This document shows, piece after piece, positions 47,507 through 62,495 of a DNA stretch of 64,000 nt. The position numbers and the translations under genes were made by a program. Below the pieces are notes generated by a model. That model did not search any database. It saw only the letters and a list, made by a program, of their open reading frames with translations, and was not told where the DNA came from. This DNA comes from Lagopus muta. Its lineage: Eukaryota > Chordata > Aves > Galliformes > Phasianidae. The stretch is taken from the NCBI RefSeq assembly GCF_023343835.1, contig NC_064435.1:40634603-40698602 (forward strand). Reading direction: 5' to 3'. Within the stretch, counting starts at the first letter, position 1; each line of letters opens with the position of its first letter.

Positions 47507-50500
47507 GGCAGTAACTGAAAAGGTACAGCAAATTCTTATGCATGAGATCACAGATTAGGATTAACACTGATTTGTTCCCTCTATCTCTCCTCCTATTTCC
47601 CATCTTCTCATATTTGTGAAAATCAAGTCTATTCCCTTTGAAAATTTTGTTGCCAAAACCACCAAAATCATTGAAGATCACTGAAGCCATTAATGTGCAA
47701 TAGCTACTAAATATAGAACATTTCAAACTTCCTAGTGGATTGGAGAAACAAGGTGAAACTCTCATTCTGATAAGAGCAAAAACAATTACCTGATTGTTAA
47801 ACACTTGGTAATGTCCTGGAGGATATAATATAGGACATATGTCTATCTTTGTCTATCAACATTTGGAAGATCAAAATTAATAACTGTCTCAAAGTATTAG
47901 ACATAGCAAATGCAATGGAGTTGGTAGTGAAAGTCATGCAGATTTGCATTCAGAGCTCAGAGAATCAACCCAATGTATGAATTCTGGTTTTTTGAAAGCC
48001 TCTATATCTTATAGACTGTTCTTTCTGCAAAGAAATTGAGTTACAAGCCCATGACTGAGAAGTCTCACAGTATCATAGATGCCTCCTTTGGAGACTCTTA
48101 GCCAGAAAATGAAAATATAAGTATTGAATAAACATCTGGGTTGAAAATCTGAGGCTTATTGTCTTGAGCAGGAAAATGTTACAAAAAGAACAAGATTACT
48201 GTTAAACCTATTTCAGTTTCCTGACACCACTCAATTTTAAATGACCTGAAATAGAATGATTCTTCAAAGAAGACAAAGGAAATAACGGAAGGAAACTTGG
48301 AGAAATTGACTGAACTGACAAGCTGAACAACCCTTCAAATTGTGATAGGCAGCAGCAAAGCCCAGTGACAGAGAATTTGTGAATTAATCTATTCCTTCAT
48401 ATAGAGAAGATAAGCAACCAAAGCAAAAACAAAGAAAAAAATAAAATGGTTACCATGCCAGAGAACTAAACCAGGAGACTTTCTCAAAGTGATTACTAAG
48501 TTTTCTATGCTTGCTTGCTAAAATGGTTTCCAATTCTAGACTGCAACAGAGTAGATCATTGTTGGATCATCCCCACATGTCGAGTGAAATATCAGTTGGG
48601 CAACATTTCCCATTTTTTTTAATGGTCATCTGGAGGGATCAAGGCTAACCTCTAACACAGTTCCACTAAAACTTCATTAGCTGAGTGTATCCATAGAATT
48701 TCTGAAGAGAGCTCCCCAGATTTTCAATGTTATATCATAATTTTAAACTACAAAGAGAAAGTTCACAATGTGAACAGTATGATTACAAAAAATAGATGTT
48801 ATCCAAACCAAAGAAAACTCAAACCCAAGATGACGTAAGGTGGACTAAGACTGTCCTTTTTCACGATCTGAGTTAGTATAGAGCAATTTTATTTTCTTAT
48901 TCTGCTTACAGGATAGAAAACAGAATAGAGGTGATCCCTTCTGTACCACAAAGAAAGCTTGATAATCTGTTCTATTACAGGAGCCACTGTAACATGTGAA
49001 CTTTGCCAAATGCACAGAAACCTAGATAATTTTGAGGAAATGAAAGTGATCTTTTCTGCATGTAAGATGCGATGATGTTACAGTTCTACCAGTTTATATA
49101 GACATGAAAATCAAACCAAATTTAAAAGAAAAAGCTGACTGAATAAGTGGTTTAAGAATAATTAATCACTCAGTGTTCATAAGCAAAACTGTACAAAATT
49201 GTCATTTTCAGTTTCAGTTTCATTTTGCATACTAACCGTGTGCAGTAATGTTTCTATAATGGAATTATGGTGTTCACCAAACACAATGTTTTCTGAAATC
49301 TCTTACATGTTTGGGGAACTGTTATTTCAGAGTTTGCCAAAATAAAATTCTTTCTTAAAAAATATTATTTAAACATGTCAGTACAACACTATGAGGTTTT
49401 CCTTCACATGGCTCTCTCTAAAACTTAACACAGTTTATCACGGCCAAAAATGTACAAAGCTGTATTTGAAACTGTGTAATCTATAAACTATGCAATGCAC
49501 AGCAACAACAATGCACACATCTTGTGATCCTGACTCCTTAGGAACTTTGCTGTGGAAGTGTATCATCTGCAATATGGACATCAGGCACAAGAAAATCAAG
49601 GATTTCAAGGGCGCTGACTTTTTACACATACATTTCATTATTTCCTTGAGCAAAAACAAAATACTGAACAAAAATACTTAATAACACAATACTACTACTG
49701 CGGTTGATAATGGAATGAAAATTGTTCCCTACAGATTGCCAGCTCAAAAGAAGTTATGGATTTGTTGCCGTTGATCAAGAGTTACAATTTGCTATGATAA
49801 TAATGACTATATTGAATGATTACTTGTTATTATAGTAAATGAGTCAGTCATTGATCTTTCTATGTAAAATGGATGATTGAGTGGGACCATAGATAAAATG
49901 CAACTGTACGGAAAATGCTACCAGTTACTATCGTTAACTGGATCCATCATTGACAGCCTGAGCAAATGACTAAAGACTAAAGAAATTAGAAGATACTACC
50001 CTTTCACATCTAGTCCTACTTCTCATGAAAAAGTATGTAAGATAGGAAATTTGCACAGTGAGTGTACACTTGTTTTAAATATGAAAATAAGACCATCTAG
50101 CAAACTTATTTGGCGATGGAAATTCATTTTTAAAACACTTTCTTTACTACCTGTAATTATGTACAAGTCCAATTAAATGCTTAAAGATCTAATTACCATC
50201 CACAAATGAGATATGTAGAGTCTTAAACTACTCTGTGCTTGTAGAAGCAAAGCTTTATTCAGGGCAGAATCAAATGCTCAATTATCTGATAAATTCCACA
50301 TATCCTCAGTAAATAAAAAGTGTAAAGCTGTAAGAAATAACCAAGGCTTCATGTCTGTGTCATTACTGATTATGTTTTGCTACTCTTTACATAACTAATA
50401 AATATGCTCTGATTGCTTGTGTGATCAAAGAAAGTTGGAAGGAAAAAATCTTTCTGTATATCTGTCTCAGTACAGATGTAGAAAATTGGGTATATGAATT

Positions 50501-53500
50501 CAGAGAGTCTAGAAATATCTATAGCTGGGTTATGCAACCTGGAAATTTCACCTCTGCTTGGCTCATCTCACTTCTCTTTAGATTTTCCAGCACTCAGCTC
50601 TTCCAAATCAGCCAGGAGTGAAGAGCTTATAATCGGATACAAGGGCTCATATTCACTCCTTCACCTTGGAGAAAATGAACTGCTGTCAGCAATTGAAGTT
50701 GGTTATCAATTCCCTGGGTAAAGTACAGTCCTGCAGCCACTAATCACAGGTTGTCCTCACTTGTTAATGCAACAGCTGCTGCCAACCTGAGAGGGTGAAC
50801 TGCTGCCACATGATATTTGACCAACCCACTTGAAACCCTTTCAGGTCTGTCAGAAAGATACTGGGCCAAAATTTTAAGAGGTAATTTTTAAAAAGAACAG
50901 CTTTTCATTATACCTTCATTTTTCTTATAAGCCACCTTTGGAGACAGGTATCTCTGCATATCAGAAAATGAATGTAACAGAGAGAGGTAAAAGTTAGGTG
51001 AGCTTTCAGAATGAAGAAGTTTTGTTCAGCACTTGCTTCAGTCTTCTATAACTTGCAAGCTTAATACTGTTGGCCTTTAGAAGTGTTTGGACAGGAACAG
51101 TTTGGCAGTGTTTCTAAATAATTCTGAGGATTTGGTTACAGGTTTGCTTCAGTTTATCAATACACCCCTACCTCTATAGACACATTTGAGAGGCCTAAGG
51201 ACACCAAACCCCTGATAGTAAAGATATTTTTTTAAATATTCTTGAAAAGATATCTTAAAAAAATATATTTTTATATTAACTTTTGATAGCTGTAGCTATA
51301 TAATAAAGTGCTGATTTCTGACTAGCTTATTAAATAAAGCATTCCCAAGTAATAGCAGTTCAAATTCAATTGTTTGAATCTTTGTGCAGGTACAGTGTAT
51401 AATATGCAGAATTTCTGGCAAATGTACACAATATGGTTGTGCCTCTATCACAAGAGCACATCAAGCAGGGTTGGCAAGTCAGAGATAAATTAAAAGCCAG
51501 CAAGTAAGAGTGAATTCTACACTCACTTGGCTTCATGCAGATAATTACTGTGATTTTGTCTATATATCATGGATAGTTTTAGATTTTCTGCTTCATCTGA
51601 AAGTGGAGTACTTGTGATAGCAACATAAAATATCATCTGAACCAAACAGTATTTCTGGATATGGAAGCAGTGATTCAGACACAGTTCATTGACGTCATTC
51701 ATTTTAATCATAATCCAATCCAAAAATTATATGCCTTTTTATTAAACTATAATGACTCATCTAATTTGCCAGGAGCACAAAGAGTGAACAAAAATCTTGC
51801 TGCAAAATTTTGCAATTTTTTTTTTTTTAAACAAAGTATGATTTCAAAATGTAGTTCTAACAGTTGCTTGTATTAAAGTGCTACTCATTTTATGGTTCTG
51901 AAACTGGTAGGAACTTTGACAGTTCTGAAAAAAATAGTCTTTGTTAAAGCACTGTTTCTTTTCCCTTAATTAATTTATTTAGAGCAGCTCTCTGGAGCTG
52001 TTAAATCTCCAGCATCTATACTCTGTCAAACATTTCATAGTTAAGTAAACTTAGAAATTATGAACTTATGGTGTAATTTAGTCCTGCCACACCTCACTGT
52101 AGGCAGAAGGATGCGTACAAACACTTGAGCTCAAAAACGGAAGACAGCACAGTTCCTGCCTTGCAAGGGCAAGCTGGATGACACCAGCAGCACCTCAGAA
52201 GCACAACAGGGTCTGTGCAGCAGCAGTGTTCTCACAGAGAATTTCTCTCCTTGTGGTGTCCCTGCTGTACTAAATGGCGTCTAGGTACTAAATGGAGTCT
52301 GGCTCACCTTCCTCTCTGCACTAGCAGTTGGCTCAGCTTGGAAAGAAGCCTCCCTTGGCTGCCTTATGGCTCCAAATTTTATCTCCTGCGAATTTGCAGC
52401 ATCTTGCCAAAGGATCATTAGAGTCATTTTTGTCACTTTTGGGCCTTTTGGAGGTAAATGGCATAATCTTAACACCTACCTAAAATTCTCACGTTTTTCG
52501 CAGATTTCAAAGCAAGTTTTTATACCTTAAGAAGTCTGTAATAAGGATTGGAAATGCTTCATTAGCACTGATTCTTTATATGTACTGAATTATGAAGATT
52601 TCTTACACGTAGGTGTTAGCTTGTTCATCTCTTTCTTTCTTCCAAGGACCTGCAATACTGCAAGTAGGGAAGAAGAATTAGGCCATGTCTGCACTGTTCC
52701 CATGACCACCATAAGAAGGCTCCATGCTGTTTGCTTTGTTTGTATCTACCCCAAAATCCTTGCAGTTCTTTATCAAGGATGAAGTGCTTAAGGTTAGGAC
52801 CAGAATAATGCAGACTCATATCTACCTGGAAAAGTGTCTCTTACTCCTTCGCAGACTGTGGAACCTGTAGGACCGCAGCCTGCTATCACCTTACAATATC
52901 TGTGTATTACAACAAGCTGTAATTTGTGTGGTTGACAAAGGATAACAGAGAAAGCAAAAGGCTCTGGGTAGCTCCAGACTCAAAGACAGTAAATCCTATC
53001 AACCTGGATAGTTTCTGGATGGCTTCTAGATCTTCTAGATCTCACTCTCGTAATGTTGTACCAGCATCAGCTGAATCTCTGCTGTTTTCTGATACGCTAA
53101 TAGCATGGCAGATGCCACCATCAAATTCAGTTTTGCCAAGTCTTAATAGTTCTGGGCATGGATCACAGACCCTCCTGATGATTTACATTTATATATGGCT
53201 AATTTTTGAGCACAAAAGATTAAATTCATGGATCAGTCTCTCAGAAACTGAACTATGCTTGTGACACATCACACCTCTTTTTATGTCCCATTTCCCAGCT
53301 TAAAAATGTATGGGCATTTCTCCTTGGAAGCTGCTCCTGCCAGGCTCCTACAGATACATGGCACAGCACACTGGTGTTAGTAAATCTGTTGTGGCTTAGA
53401 TGAAATGAAAGTCAGTAGGCCATCATCATGTGCTCCTTTCCTGTCTGGTAAAAATCTACACCATTCTGGACATTTTTGCTACATTCAAGTGGAACAGTAT

Positions 53501-56500
53501 GCGCAACTGTGCTAGGATGTCATCATGACATATTTTCCTCGATGGTGCCCCCTGGGTGGGACCAGTACTTACCCACTATCAATCCATCAAATTCCACAGT
53601 TGCTGAGAACCCACAGGCAATTCACATACGCAAGAGTGATCCATGTGCACATCTACTTCAGGTTTCATCTCAAAAAGAGAGAGCACACTCATCTCAGTAA
53701 AATTGATCTCCATTATGTGTATGTGCTCAGGCACAAGGTATAAATGGTATATCTTCTTCTTCCGGCTTTATGCAACGCTGTCCACATGACTTTAGTGTCC
53801 ATGGGAGTTTAGCTACATACCTAAATCTGAATGGCAATTGAGGTTCTTACAAGCCTGATATGCCCTTCCTTTTAAATTCCCTTTCCATGAAATCAGCTCA
53901 GTGATAGGTCTGGAAAATGCTGTCATATCCACTGTGATTTAATGAGTGCTCTTGAGTTTGTGCTATTAAGATAAGGATCTCTTTTCTAGCCTAAGTGGCT
54001 GCAGAACTAGAAATATTTAGCTAGTTCTTTTGCAGATCCTGATCATAAATTTGCAGGTTCATCTCCTCTCATTATACAGCCTTATCCAGGAGCATTCTTT
54101 AGTTCACCTATAACTCAGTTGGACTCTCTTGTTAGCAGTCTTCAAATACATTTCTATGTCATGAGCATTTTAAGTCCAGGTGGTGAGATATTCAGATTTT
54201 GTGTAAGAGTGCCTCCAGAGTTTTCTCCTCCAGCGGGAGCACTCAGTTCACCCTCAGGAGCATTTCACAGATTGTGCAACATGGAAAATTACGTTTTGTC
54301 CTCTAGAGTGCTGCAAGAGGTAGAATTTTGTAAATACAAGCAGATGTCTGCCCAGTAGTGTAGAACTCTTCCTGTTGTGAAGCTCAGTGTTTGTAGTATT
54401 GCTGTGACTCAAAGAGAATGCAATAGAAGTGCTTCTGATCAGTGACTGAGAAACTGTTATTATTCAGTGGCTTCTCTTATTGTGCCAGGCCACAGCCCTC
54501 TAAGCTGTACCAGTTTACAGAGACTGTTTGACATGTCAGGAATAGTTTTCTTCTCATTTTGATACTCAGCTCAGTGCTTAATGTATCCACTTTCGTGATG
54601 CGTTTGATTTGCAACTTCTACATTTTGCAAGACAAAGAAAAATGTGCTCAGTACAATAAATTGTTTTCTTAAGGTTGGATTTTCAGATGTTTCTCAGGCT
54701 TCCATCTGTTGATCTGCATTACCTACAATTACCTTGATCCTCCATCTGGTGGCTGGATTTTCCTGCTCAAACATTCTTCATGCTCTTCAACAAATGCTTG
54801 GAGAAGAATTGTAACTCCACGCAGATTTTCACCTTGATTTTCAAATTGTTTTTTCTTGATTATTTTTTTTTCATATGCACTAAATCATAGCTCTGGCAAC
54901 TTTCAGATTTCAAATTTGAAAACCGCCAAAAAGTTTCATAAGACTTTTCTTGGACTCCAAAACCAAAATCAGGGTGAAAATCATAGTTTAAAAATGAGTG
55001 TTACATACTTTATTTTCTTTTTTTTTTTTCCCTTGCTTCTCAGTTATGCATACATTTAAAAAATCAACTGTGTTTGTTTCTGTACATTCTATTTAATTCC
55101 TTGACCAAAACTTCAGCTGTAACGGGGAATAATAACACTTTTCAAAGTTTTTTAATACAGTCTGACAGGTAAGACTACTAAAGCAGCAGTTCATTATTTT
55201 ATATTTATCAATCAAGCTGAGATTCTACAATATCCTGTTCTAACCTGATCTATTGTTGTACTCTTATTTCCTGCTCCTGCTATCTGACTGCTGCTGGAAA
55301 TTTTGCCGATAGGTGCTGATGTGTTGCCTTTGAATATAATCATGTATTGCTCACTGTTCACTCAGTTTGATTCATTTGGGGTGATAAATGAACATCTTGA
55401 GGCAGTCATCAGACTTTAATTTGACTGTAGAGATCATATCTGAAAATGACAATTTTCCTAGGATGCCATTGGAGAGAAGCAGTGATTTCACATTTAGCTA
55501 TACATTGTTGGCTGTTTATCAGTTTCTACTACAGTGATTTTTCTGGTACTTATGGCACTATTCACATATATTACGTACTACCAGTGCTTCATAAGCTACT
55601 GAGAAAAACACAGAAATTCAACACTACAATCTGTATACCTCAAGCAATAAAATGAGTTGCTTTATACACTATTAAGACTAAAAACTCCTTTATGAGTGTT
55701 TTTCTTCTAGCATTTTTCCCCTAAGACTCCGGAGAGCCTCAAATTTGAGAAGCTTTATATTTTCCCTTGCAAGGCTTTTCAACACAGTTATATATAGGTT
55801 TTGTTCTGCTGTTACACTGATGTAAAAATTGTCACCAAGACTTCACTTCTGATTTATAAGATCGGAAATGTTCCATCTCTTTCCTTTTCTTATTACTCTG
55901 CTTGGTCTTTGCTTTCCCTTGCTCCTCTTTCAGTTTATAAAACTCATCCTGATTGAGCCTTCCTGTTCTGCTTCATAGATTTGCTGGGTTTAAGGCCTGG
56001 AAAAAAAGGCCATCCAAGCTTCTGTACAATAGAGGCCACAGGGTACTGGACTCTACTGAGCCCAATATCCCTCATCTTGCTGAAATATACCTCTTAGAAA
56101 GTACAGGAAATCTGAAATTTCTACCATTCTTATGAAGGGTTTGAGCTCTAAAAAGTTGAGTTTTTGAAATTTGACCTGCAGAGTACAGTTTCTAGTACTA
56201 CAGTCCTCAAAAGTCAAAATTCTTTCCTAGTTCCACTCTACAGTACATGATGCTTTACGTAGTCTTTCATTCATCTACTTATGAACCATTTTTCTGTTAA
56301 AAAAATTTGTTGTTACAGATGCAAGAGGAACTTCTACTATTTTGTAATGCATTCTTAGGAATGTTCTTTACAACAAATATTTTTTTTAGTTTTTGTGTAT
56401 GATACCACACTCTGAAGAAAACCTTGGAACACCCAAAATCTATAAACTTCTCGATATCCACTAAATTAACTTTAAACCAACTAACTAAATACATAAATAA

Positions 56501-59500
56501 ATAAACAAACCAATTTGCTGACCTGCTGCCACAAGTAGGCAGATCTTCAGAGAAAGACATCCATTGCCATGCCCTTTGAAAAAAATTTGCAGTCCTGTTG
56601 GAAATTTTCACTACTCATGCTTGCATGTCAGGAAAGCAAGGTAAAAAGAATAAATAACCAGGTACTGTAGGCATTACAAGCTTTTTTAGGTAAATAACTG
56701 TCAAAGATACATATAGAACAAAGTTTCTGTTGAAAACATGTTAAAAATATTTTGTAAAAGTCTTGTAATATTGTATGACCTTTGTGAAATGTGGACTATC
56801 TTTCACAGCCGTTCAGGCTGCAATCCCTTCTGCAGTTGTCTTGTTAGATGGGGTGACTGAATAGTGCATAAGGTAGTTATAAGAAATTCTGGAATAAAGA
56901 CTGACTCTCCATGCAGCTGGACATGTGAAAAAAATCCCTCTGCTAACTTGTTATAACGTGTTCTTATAAAACTACCTCATATATGGTAGGACAAAATATT
57001 CATTTTATATTTCTTACATCTTCTTGTGCAAAATATTTGTATTTTATTTGGATCAAAAGCTCAAACACTAGTTCTGCTGTATGAAGGACTGCTGATGTCA
57101 GCCACTGGCAGTCAAAGTGAGACTGGACTGGTGAGAAAATTCCAGAACATTGTTCCATCTTCCAAAACTGTGTTCAAAACAACATCATGTGCTTTTCAGC
57201 TGCAACCTTTCCTACCTTTCTTCCCAGTGTCAGGGATAAAAACGGTTTTGGAAGAACCAGAGCAAATATTCACTGGAGCTCCTGATAGCTCAGCATATGC
57301 CAAGTTACATACTGCACTGGTAAAAGTCCACTGATGTTCTGAGAAATAGGAAACAACGCTAACTTTACCTCTGTTCTTTGGAGGTAAACAAAGATTAACT
57401 AGGTATCTGTGAGCAATATATACTTAGTACTTTTAAGGAAATCTAAGCCTGACTTAAATACTGCCTCCAGTGAATATCGGTCCGGGAATGAGACACTTTC
57501 CCTTGTGTTACTGTAATTTCTTGTATTATTCACTTGCAGTGAATTTCCTCACCCCACAGACTTAGCACGAACTGGGCTGCTGGGCTCACACCTGCCTCAA
57601 GCCTGGTTTGTGCGGTAGGCAGAAGAAGAGGCTTACTCTTGTGGTGAGATGCTCAGGACTGAAGGCCTGTCTGGGCAGCAGGATTAGCCCAGAGCACAAG
57701 ACCAGCTCACTGCCTAACTGAATATTCAGCCACATTGGTAAAGTCTTCCAGTTCAAACTGAGCCATACTGAAGGCAAAGCTTACACTGTCAGACTGAGGA
57801 ACAGTTTGCAAACTCAGTGCTGCTGATGCCAGTATGGAATGGGAAAATTCATCAAGCCCCACTGCTAATAGAGACACTTTCTCTACTCCAGTTTTGCCCA
57901 TCTCTCTCTCTGCTGGTTTGTTAAATCCTATGGATATTGTTCAAGTGCAGTAATATAAGCTAGCCAGTGCAGTGAAGTTAACACCTAAAAGAATATAACC
58001 CAACTTCTGAACCATGTTTATGAGGAACACAGCAACAACAGTAAATGTGTTCGTCCTACTTTATGTTTCCATCAACTGCCTTGATACGTAATAGCTTGAA
58101 AGTGAATTTCATTCACTGAAATGTAATGCTTGAGCTGTCTTCAAAAGATCTGTGTCAGCAGCTCCTTGTTTCAAGCCATCCTATTAAAAAACGTTATGAA
58201 TGCAATTTAATGCTTGTATGTTCAAGCCAAGCATTTTATGGTGTTTAAACATTAATGTGAATTGAAATGCCTTTGATAGTGCAAACCTCAGCATTCTGGA
58301 TTTCCTTTTTCACTCCTTCACACGCACTGCCAAAATATTTGTTAACCAGCTGCAACCTTTACCCTAGTTTCACTGGGTACTAAAATAGTCTGTTGTGTGC
58401 AGACATGTTTCTCTGCTTTTAATTTGCTGTTCACGTAGAGTATAGCATGTAGTAACCAATAGATTTTTGTGGGGCAAAGGTAACCTGTGGTCTACAGCGA
58501 AAACAGCACAAGGAAAATGTTGAGCTCTTAATCCTGGGTATAAGCAACCTCCTCCGACATTTAAGCAAACGTGACTTCAAAGGTTGGAACAATTTCTTAT
58601 CATTAGTAATATATGAAGCTTTTTCTGTCCAATCTACTTGTATTCCCTATAAACTCTCCATACTCTCATTTAATGTATAAGCAAGTAATTTTAATGTGTC
58701 TTAAGCTAAAATGCTTCAGGCCCTCCACATAGGTATGAGAAAATGAATTATTCTGATTTTAACTTTGTTAGTGCCACTTGGAACTTTCAAAATCCTTCCA
58801 AAAAGAAGAAAAATGAGGTAGAATAATGTTCATACTGTTCATTAAAAACAATGATCAGGACAAACACTAATCCAAGTAAAATCCTACTGAACAGGCAAAC
58901 TGAGAAAGAAAGACTTCAGGACTTAATTCTGTGACTGTAATTTGCAGTATGCAGCATCTTTTGTTTAAGGCTTTCATAAATATTAAAAGCTGGACTGTAA
59001 CGGTCTTTGTGGATTAGAGGAAAAGAAGGACTTCTATACCTTCATATAGTGAGTCAAGGTCACAGTCAGAGTTTCAGAATTCTGGACAATTCCTGTATTC
59101 AACTGCCATGTCCCAAAAGATCAGTAAGAAAAAAGAGCAATTGCAGTCAGGACAAGGTTGGCCAAAGGAAACAAAAATAGGCTACAGAATAAGAGATCTG
59201 CACCATCCTGATTAGCTTGTAGATTTGGAAAGGCATTGAGCTTCAGTGTATAGGAAATTCCTAATGACATTGTGTGCAAGGCTATTTGTGGCTGATAACC
59301 ATATTCTAGGATTTTTGTTTCAGCCTTTTGTATCTATGTTTCATAGAAAAGAAAGATAGGAAATGTCTCCAAGCATATTATTTTAAGCATGTTCCTGCAT
59401 TCCTAGCAAAGTGAAGAATCCCAAACCTCTGTGGATTTTAATGGCTTAACCAAGTCTGTTGATACTGGATTTAAACCTGAGACAGAACATGTCTCTGCTG

Positions 59501-60275
59501 CTAGAAGCACTGAAAGAGATCTGTTCTTAATATTTTCTATTGTACTAAATCTCTCATTTCCTTCGTCCTTATATGCATGTGTCTTTTAAAAATACAGTGT
59601 AATACAGAAAATTATTTCTCTTGATCTATGCCCTCTGTGTTTACATATTCAAACACATACATTCCACTTTAAAATTAAATGAATACTCATATATAACAAT
59701 TATTAGTAATAAAAGTAATATTTTAAAGCTTTGCTGTACGTCTGAATTCAGCAGGTTGCCAAAGGAAAGCAAAACACAGAAAGTGAAAAAACCTTATTTT
59801 CCATCCTTATACCTAGATGTCAAAGAAAAGAAAGATAGATTTCAGGTGAGCTTTTATTATGTGCATTTTCTTAGGTATAGACATGGCAATCATCTACATT
59901 TGTAGAATGTGTGTGCTTCAAGGGAAATAATCTTTTTAGACTGATAAAATAATTTGCAAAATTTTGAAGTTCTTCAAATAATGATTTGGACTGCTTTTGA
60001 GAACAGAAGCCATGTTCTGCTGTTATATAGCAGTCTATTAATACAGATTTATTTTCAGATTTTTTCAAGAACAGAAATACAGAATCCTTAGTCAAAACAC
60101 AATATGCTATTGTGTTATTTCCAATTTCCCTAATTTCATTAAGAACATTTAGAATTCTGTAAACTGTCAATTTATTTTTGTTATCATGTCATGTATTTGC
60201 AGTACTATTGTATGCATTAGAAATAAAGGAAATACTGTAAAGGGTTCTTAAAGAAAATACTGCTTATATATAAGC

Positions 60276-60292
60276 ATATATATATATATATA
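60276..60292 (+). repeat. short (TA)n run
   Basis: About eight AT units in AT-rich DNA. Confidence 0.9.
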
Positions 60293-61626
60293 CATTTCTC
60301 ACAGTTCTCTCTAGTTTATTAGGTGTTCAGTTGGTGGAGAAGGGGATTTGGGCAGAATTTGTGAACTTTTGTCATTTTCTAGTTGATCTTTAGTGTCAGG
60401 GAAAGGTAAAAGCTGTCTAATTTCAGTGATACGGGAAAGCTGCTGAATTCTTATCTGACTTCAAGCAAAGTAGTTAAGAGTCACTTAGAAATACAGTGGA
60501 AAGAGCAGAACTGAGGAAAGTGAAAATGCCAGGTGAAAGACAACCATGTTTGAGCTAAATTCTGCTTTTACCTGTATGGACGTACATATATGGAGAGATA
60601 TATAAAAGTAGTGAGCCAGAATGTGAATCTGTCATTTTCCATTTCCTCCATATCGTACATTAAGAATGAGTTAATTTGTTCAGTTCTGGATACCAACTGA
60701 GCTACACTACACAGAAATGCCTTCAGGGCTAATGTATAGGAATGTGTGAAATAAGAGCGCATCATCTTCCCTGCAGCGAGATGTTCACACATCCTACTAT
60801 CAATGGTCCTGTCTTTCATGGGTCCACTCATGCACTGACCTACCAATCAACTGCACCTTATATACAAGATCCAGAAATGTAAAAAATGCTTATTTCTCTT
60901 CAGGAGCCAAGGGCAGTGGCCTTACCCTCATGCCTTAGGCCATGCCTCTTCAGCATCACATTGTAGGTGGGCTCCTGCTGCATCACTGAAGGCACGTTGC
61001 ATATTGACTTCCATTGTGTTATTCAGGGTACAGAAAATCATGTATTGGGTCAGCAAAAGGAGTGATCTTTTAATTAGTCGCTCTGCCTTGCCTTTGGTCT
61101 TGGTGATCCATGTACGCTTCCTACATAGATATTTTGGAGCAACTAGTGCTTGGAAGCCTCTGTGTCCTGGCTCAATGCACAGTCAGCTCTCTGGACAGGC
61201 AGTCATTTAAGACTAAAAAAGACAGCTCTAGAGAGGTGTGAGCTTACTCTGATTGCTTTCTGAACTGAACCAGAGACAAGCAGGCTTAATAACCATGTCC
61301 TGCTATCATGATTGATCACACTAAGCTCACGAACTCCTGGTCTGAAGCCAGGGTAGAATGAGTACAGGGTGCCTGCACAAGTCCTGTATACACAGCTTAA
61401 AATAACCACTGGGAACAGTGATGGAGAGTCACTAGTAAAATTTAAATTGGCACTTCAACTTTCTGTTCAGTAGCATATATAGGTAGGTAATTCCTGAATA
61501 GGGACACTTCACTAAAATTGGGATAAGAATATGGCCCATATCGCAGTTTCTATATGTGGAGCAATTCTCTTCAGTATTCTGCTGTGTTGTAGTATATGCT
61601 TGCTGCAAAGAGAAAGGAAATAGGAC

Positions 61627-61644
61627 TTTTTTTTTTTTTTTTTT
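61627..61644 (+). repeat. poly(T) run of 18
   Basis: Eighteen T after GGAC, 140 bases before the CR1 remnant at 61785. Confidence 0.9.
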
Positions 61645-61784
61645 GTCTATTAAAAGTGCCTAGAAAAGAAGTAGGGACTTACACTGAAGCAATGAATAAG
61701 CTTTCTCATGGTGAGATAGCTGGGTAAACTGCCCAGGGAGCTATAGTGTCTCCTTCACTGGTGTTTTTTTATCAGGACATGTCA

Positions 61785-61895
61785 CAGCTGTCTGTCAGGA
61801 ATGATTTATATATAGCTTATCCTGCCTTGGAGCAGAAGCAGACTGACTGACCTTCTCGGATCCCTTCCAGACCTGTTTTCTGTGACTCTCCAGCC
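61785..61895 (+). mobile_element. diverged CR1 3' remnant, plus strand
   Basis: The order CAGGAATGATTTATATATAG, ATCCTGCCTTGGAGCAGA, ACCTTCTCGGATCCCTTCCA and TTTTCTGTGACTCT follows the end of older CR1 copies. It is well diverged, so the call rests on order and spacing. Confidence 0.55.
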
Positions 61896-62434
61896 TAAGA
61901 ACTATAGATATGAAGTAAGCTATTACATACTATGTTCCTTTGTATTCTAGGGGCACAACCCCTACTTCCTATAATTTTAACTTCTTTGTGAGAACAGTTC
62001 TGTTTCATTAAATATAGTGACAGTTTAATGCACATTTCTTTAACCTAGTTACAGTATTCTCATTCATCTATTACTCTGCTGTGCTGGGACAGAGAGTCAC
62101 CCTCAGTTTTCTTTTTTATCTGCAGTTCAAAGTTCTGCCAGAGTCCAGGGTCAGGACTCCGACCATCAATAAGGTAAAGGTGAAAGGTAGAACTGATCAC
62201 CTAACAGTGACGGCTGTTCACATGTTGTTAATTGAGATTGGAAGCTAAAGACAAGTCAAAACGTAAGAAAAAGCCATAGCACAGCCAAATGGGAAAGAAG
62301 CAAAGCACAAAATGTTTTCTGCAACATCTGAATGACGCACTGCTGTTAAGGAGTTCAGCACCATTGACAATCCTGTCAATATAGCCCTGTTTTCCTCATA
62401 CACAACAGTGTAAGACTAAACCCAGTGATTCAAC

Positions 62435-62495
62435 ATTATTTATTATTATTATTGTTGTCGTTGTTGTTGCTGTTGTTTATTTATTTATTATTATG
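62435..62495 (+). repeat. (TTA)n/(GTT)n/(TTTA)n compound microsatellite
   Basis: ATT units change into GTT units, then into TTTA and TTA units, over about 60 bases. Confidence 0.9.

Noticed and set aside
47388-47804. 138-codon minus-strand frame
   Set aside because: Longest single unassigned frame here, but includes the 17-base tandem duplication and shows no recognisable motif or splice context.
57026-57334. 102-codon plus-strand frame
   Set aside because: No known family, no good start context and no flanking splice signals strong enough to support an exon.
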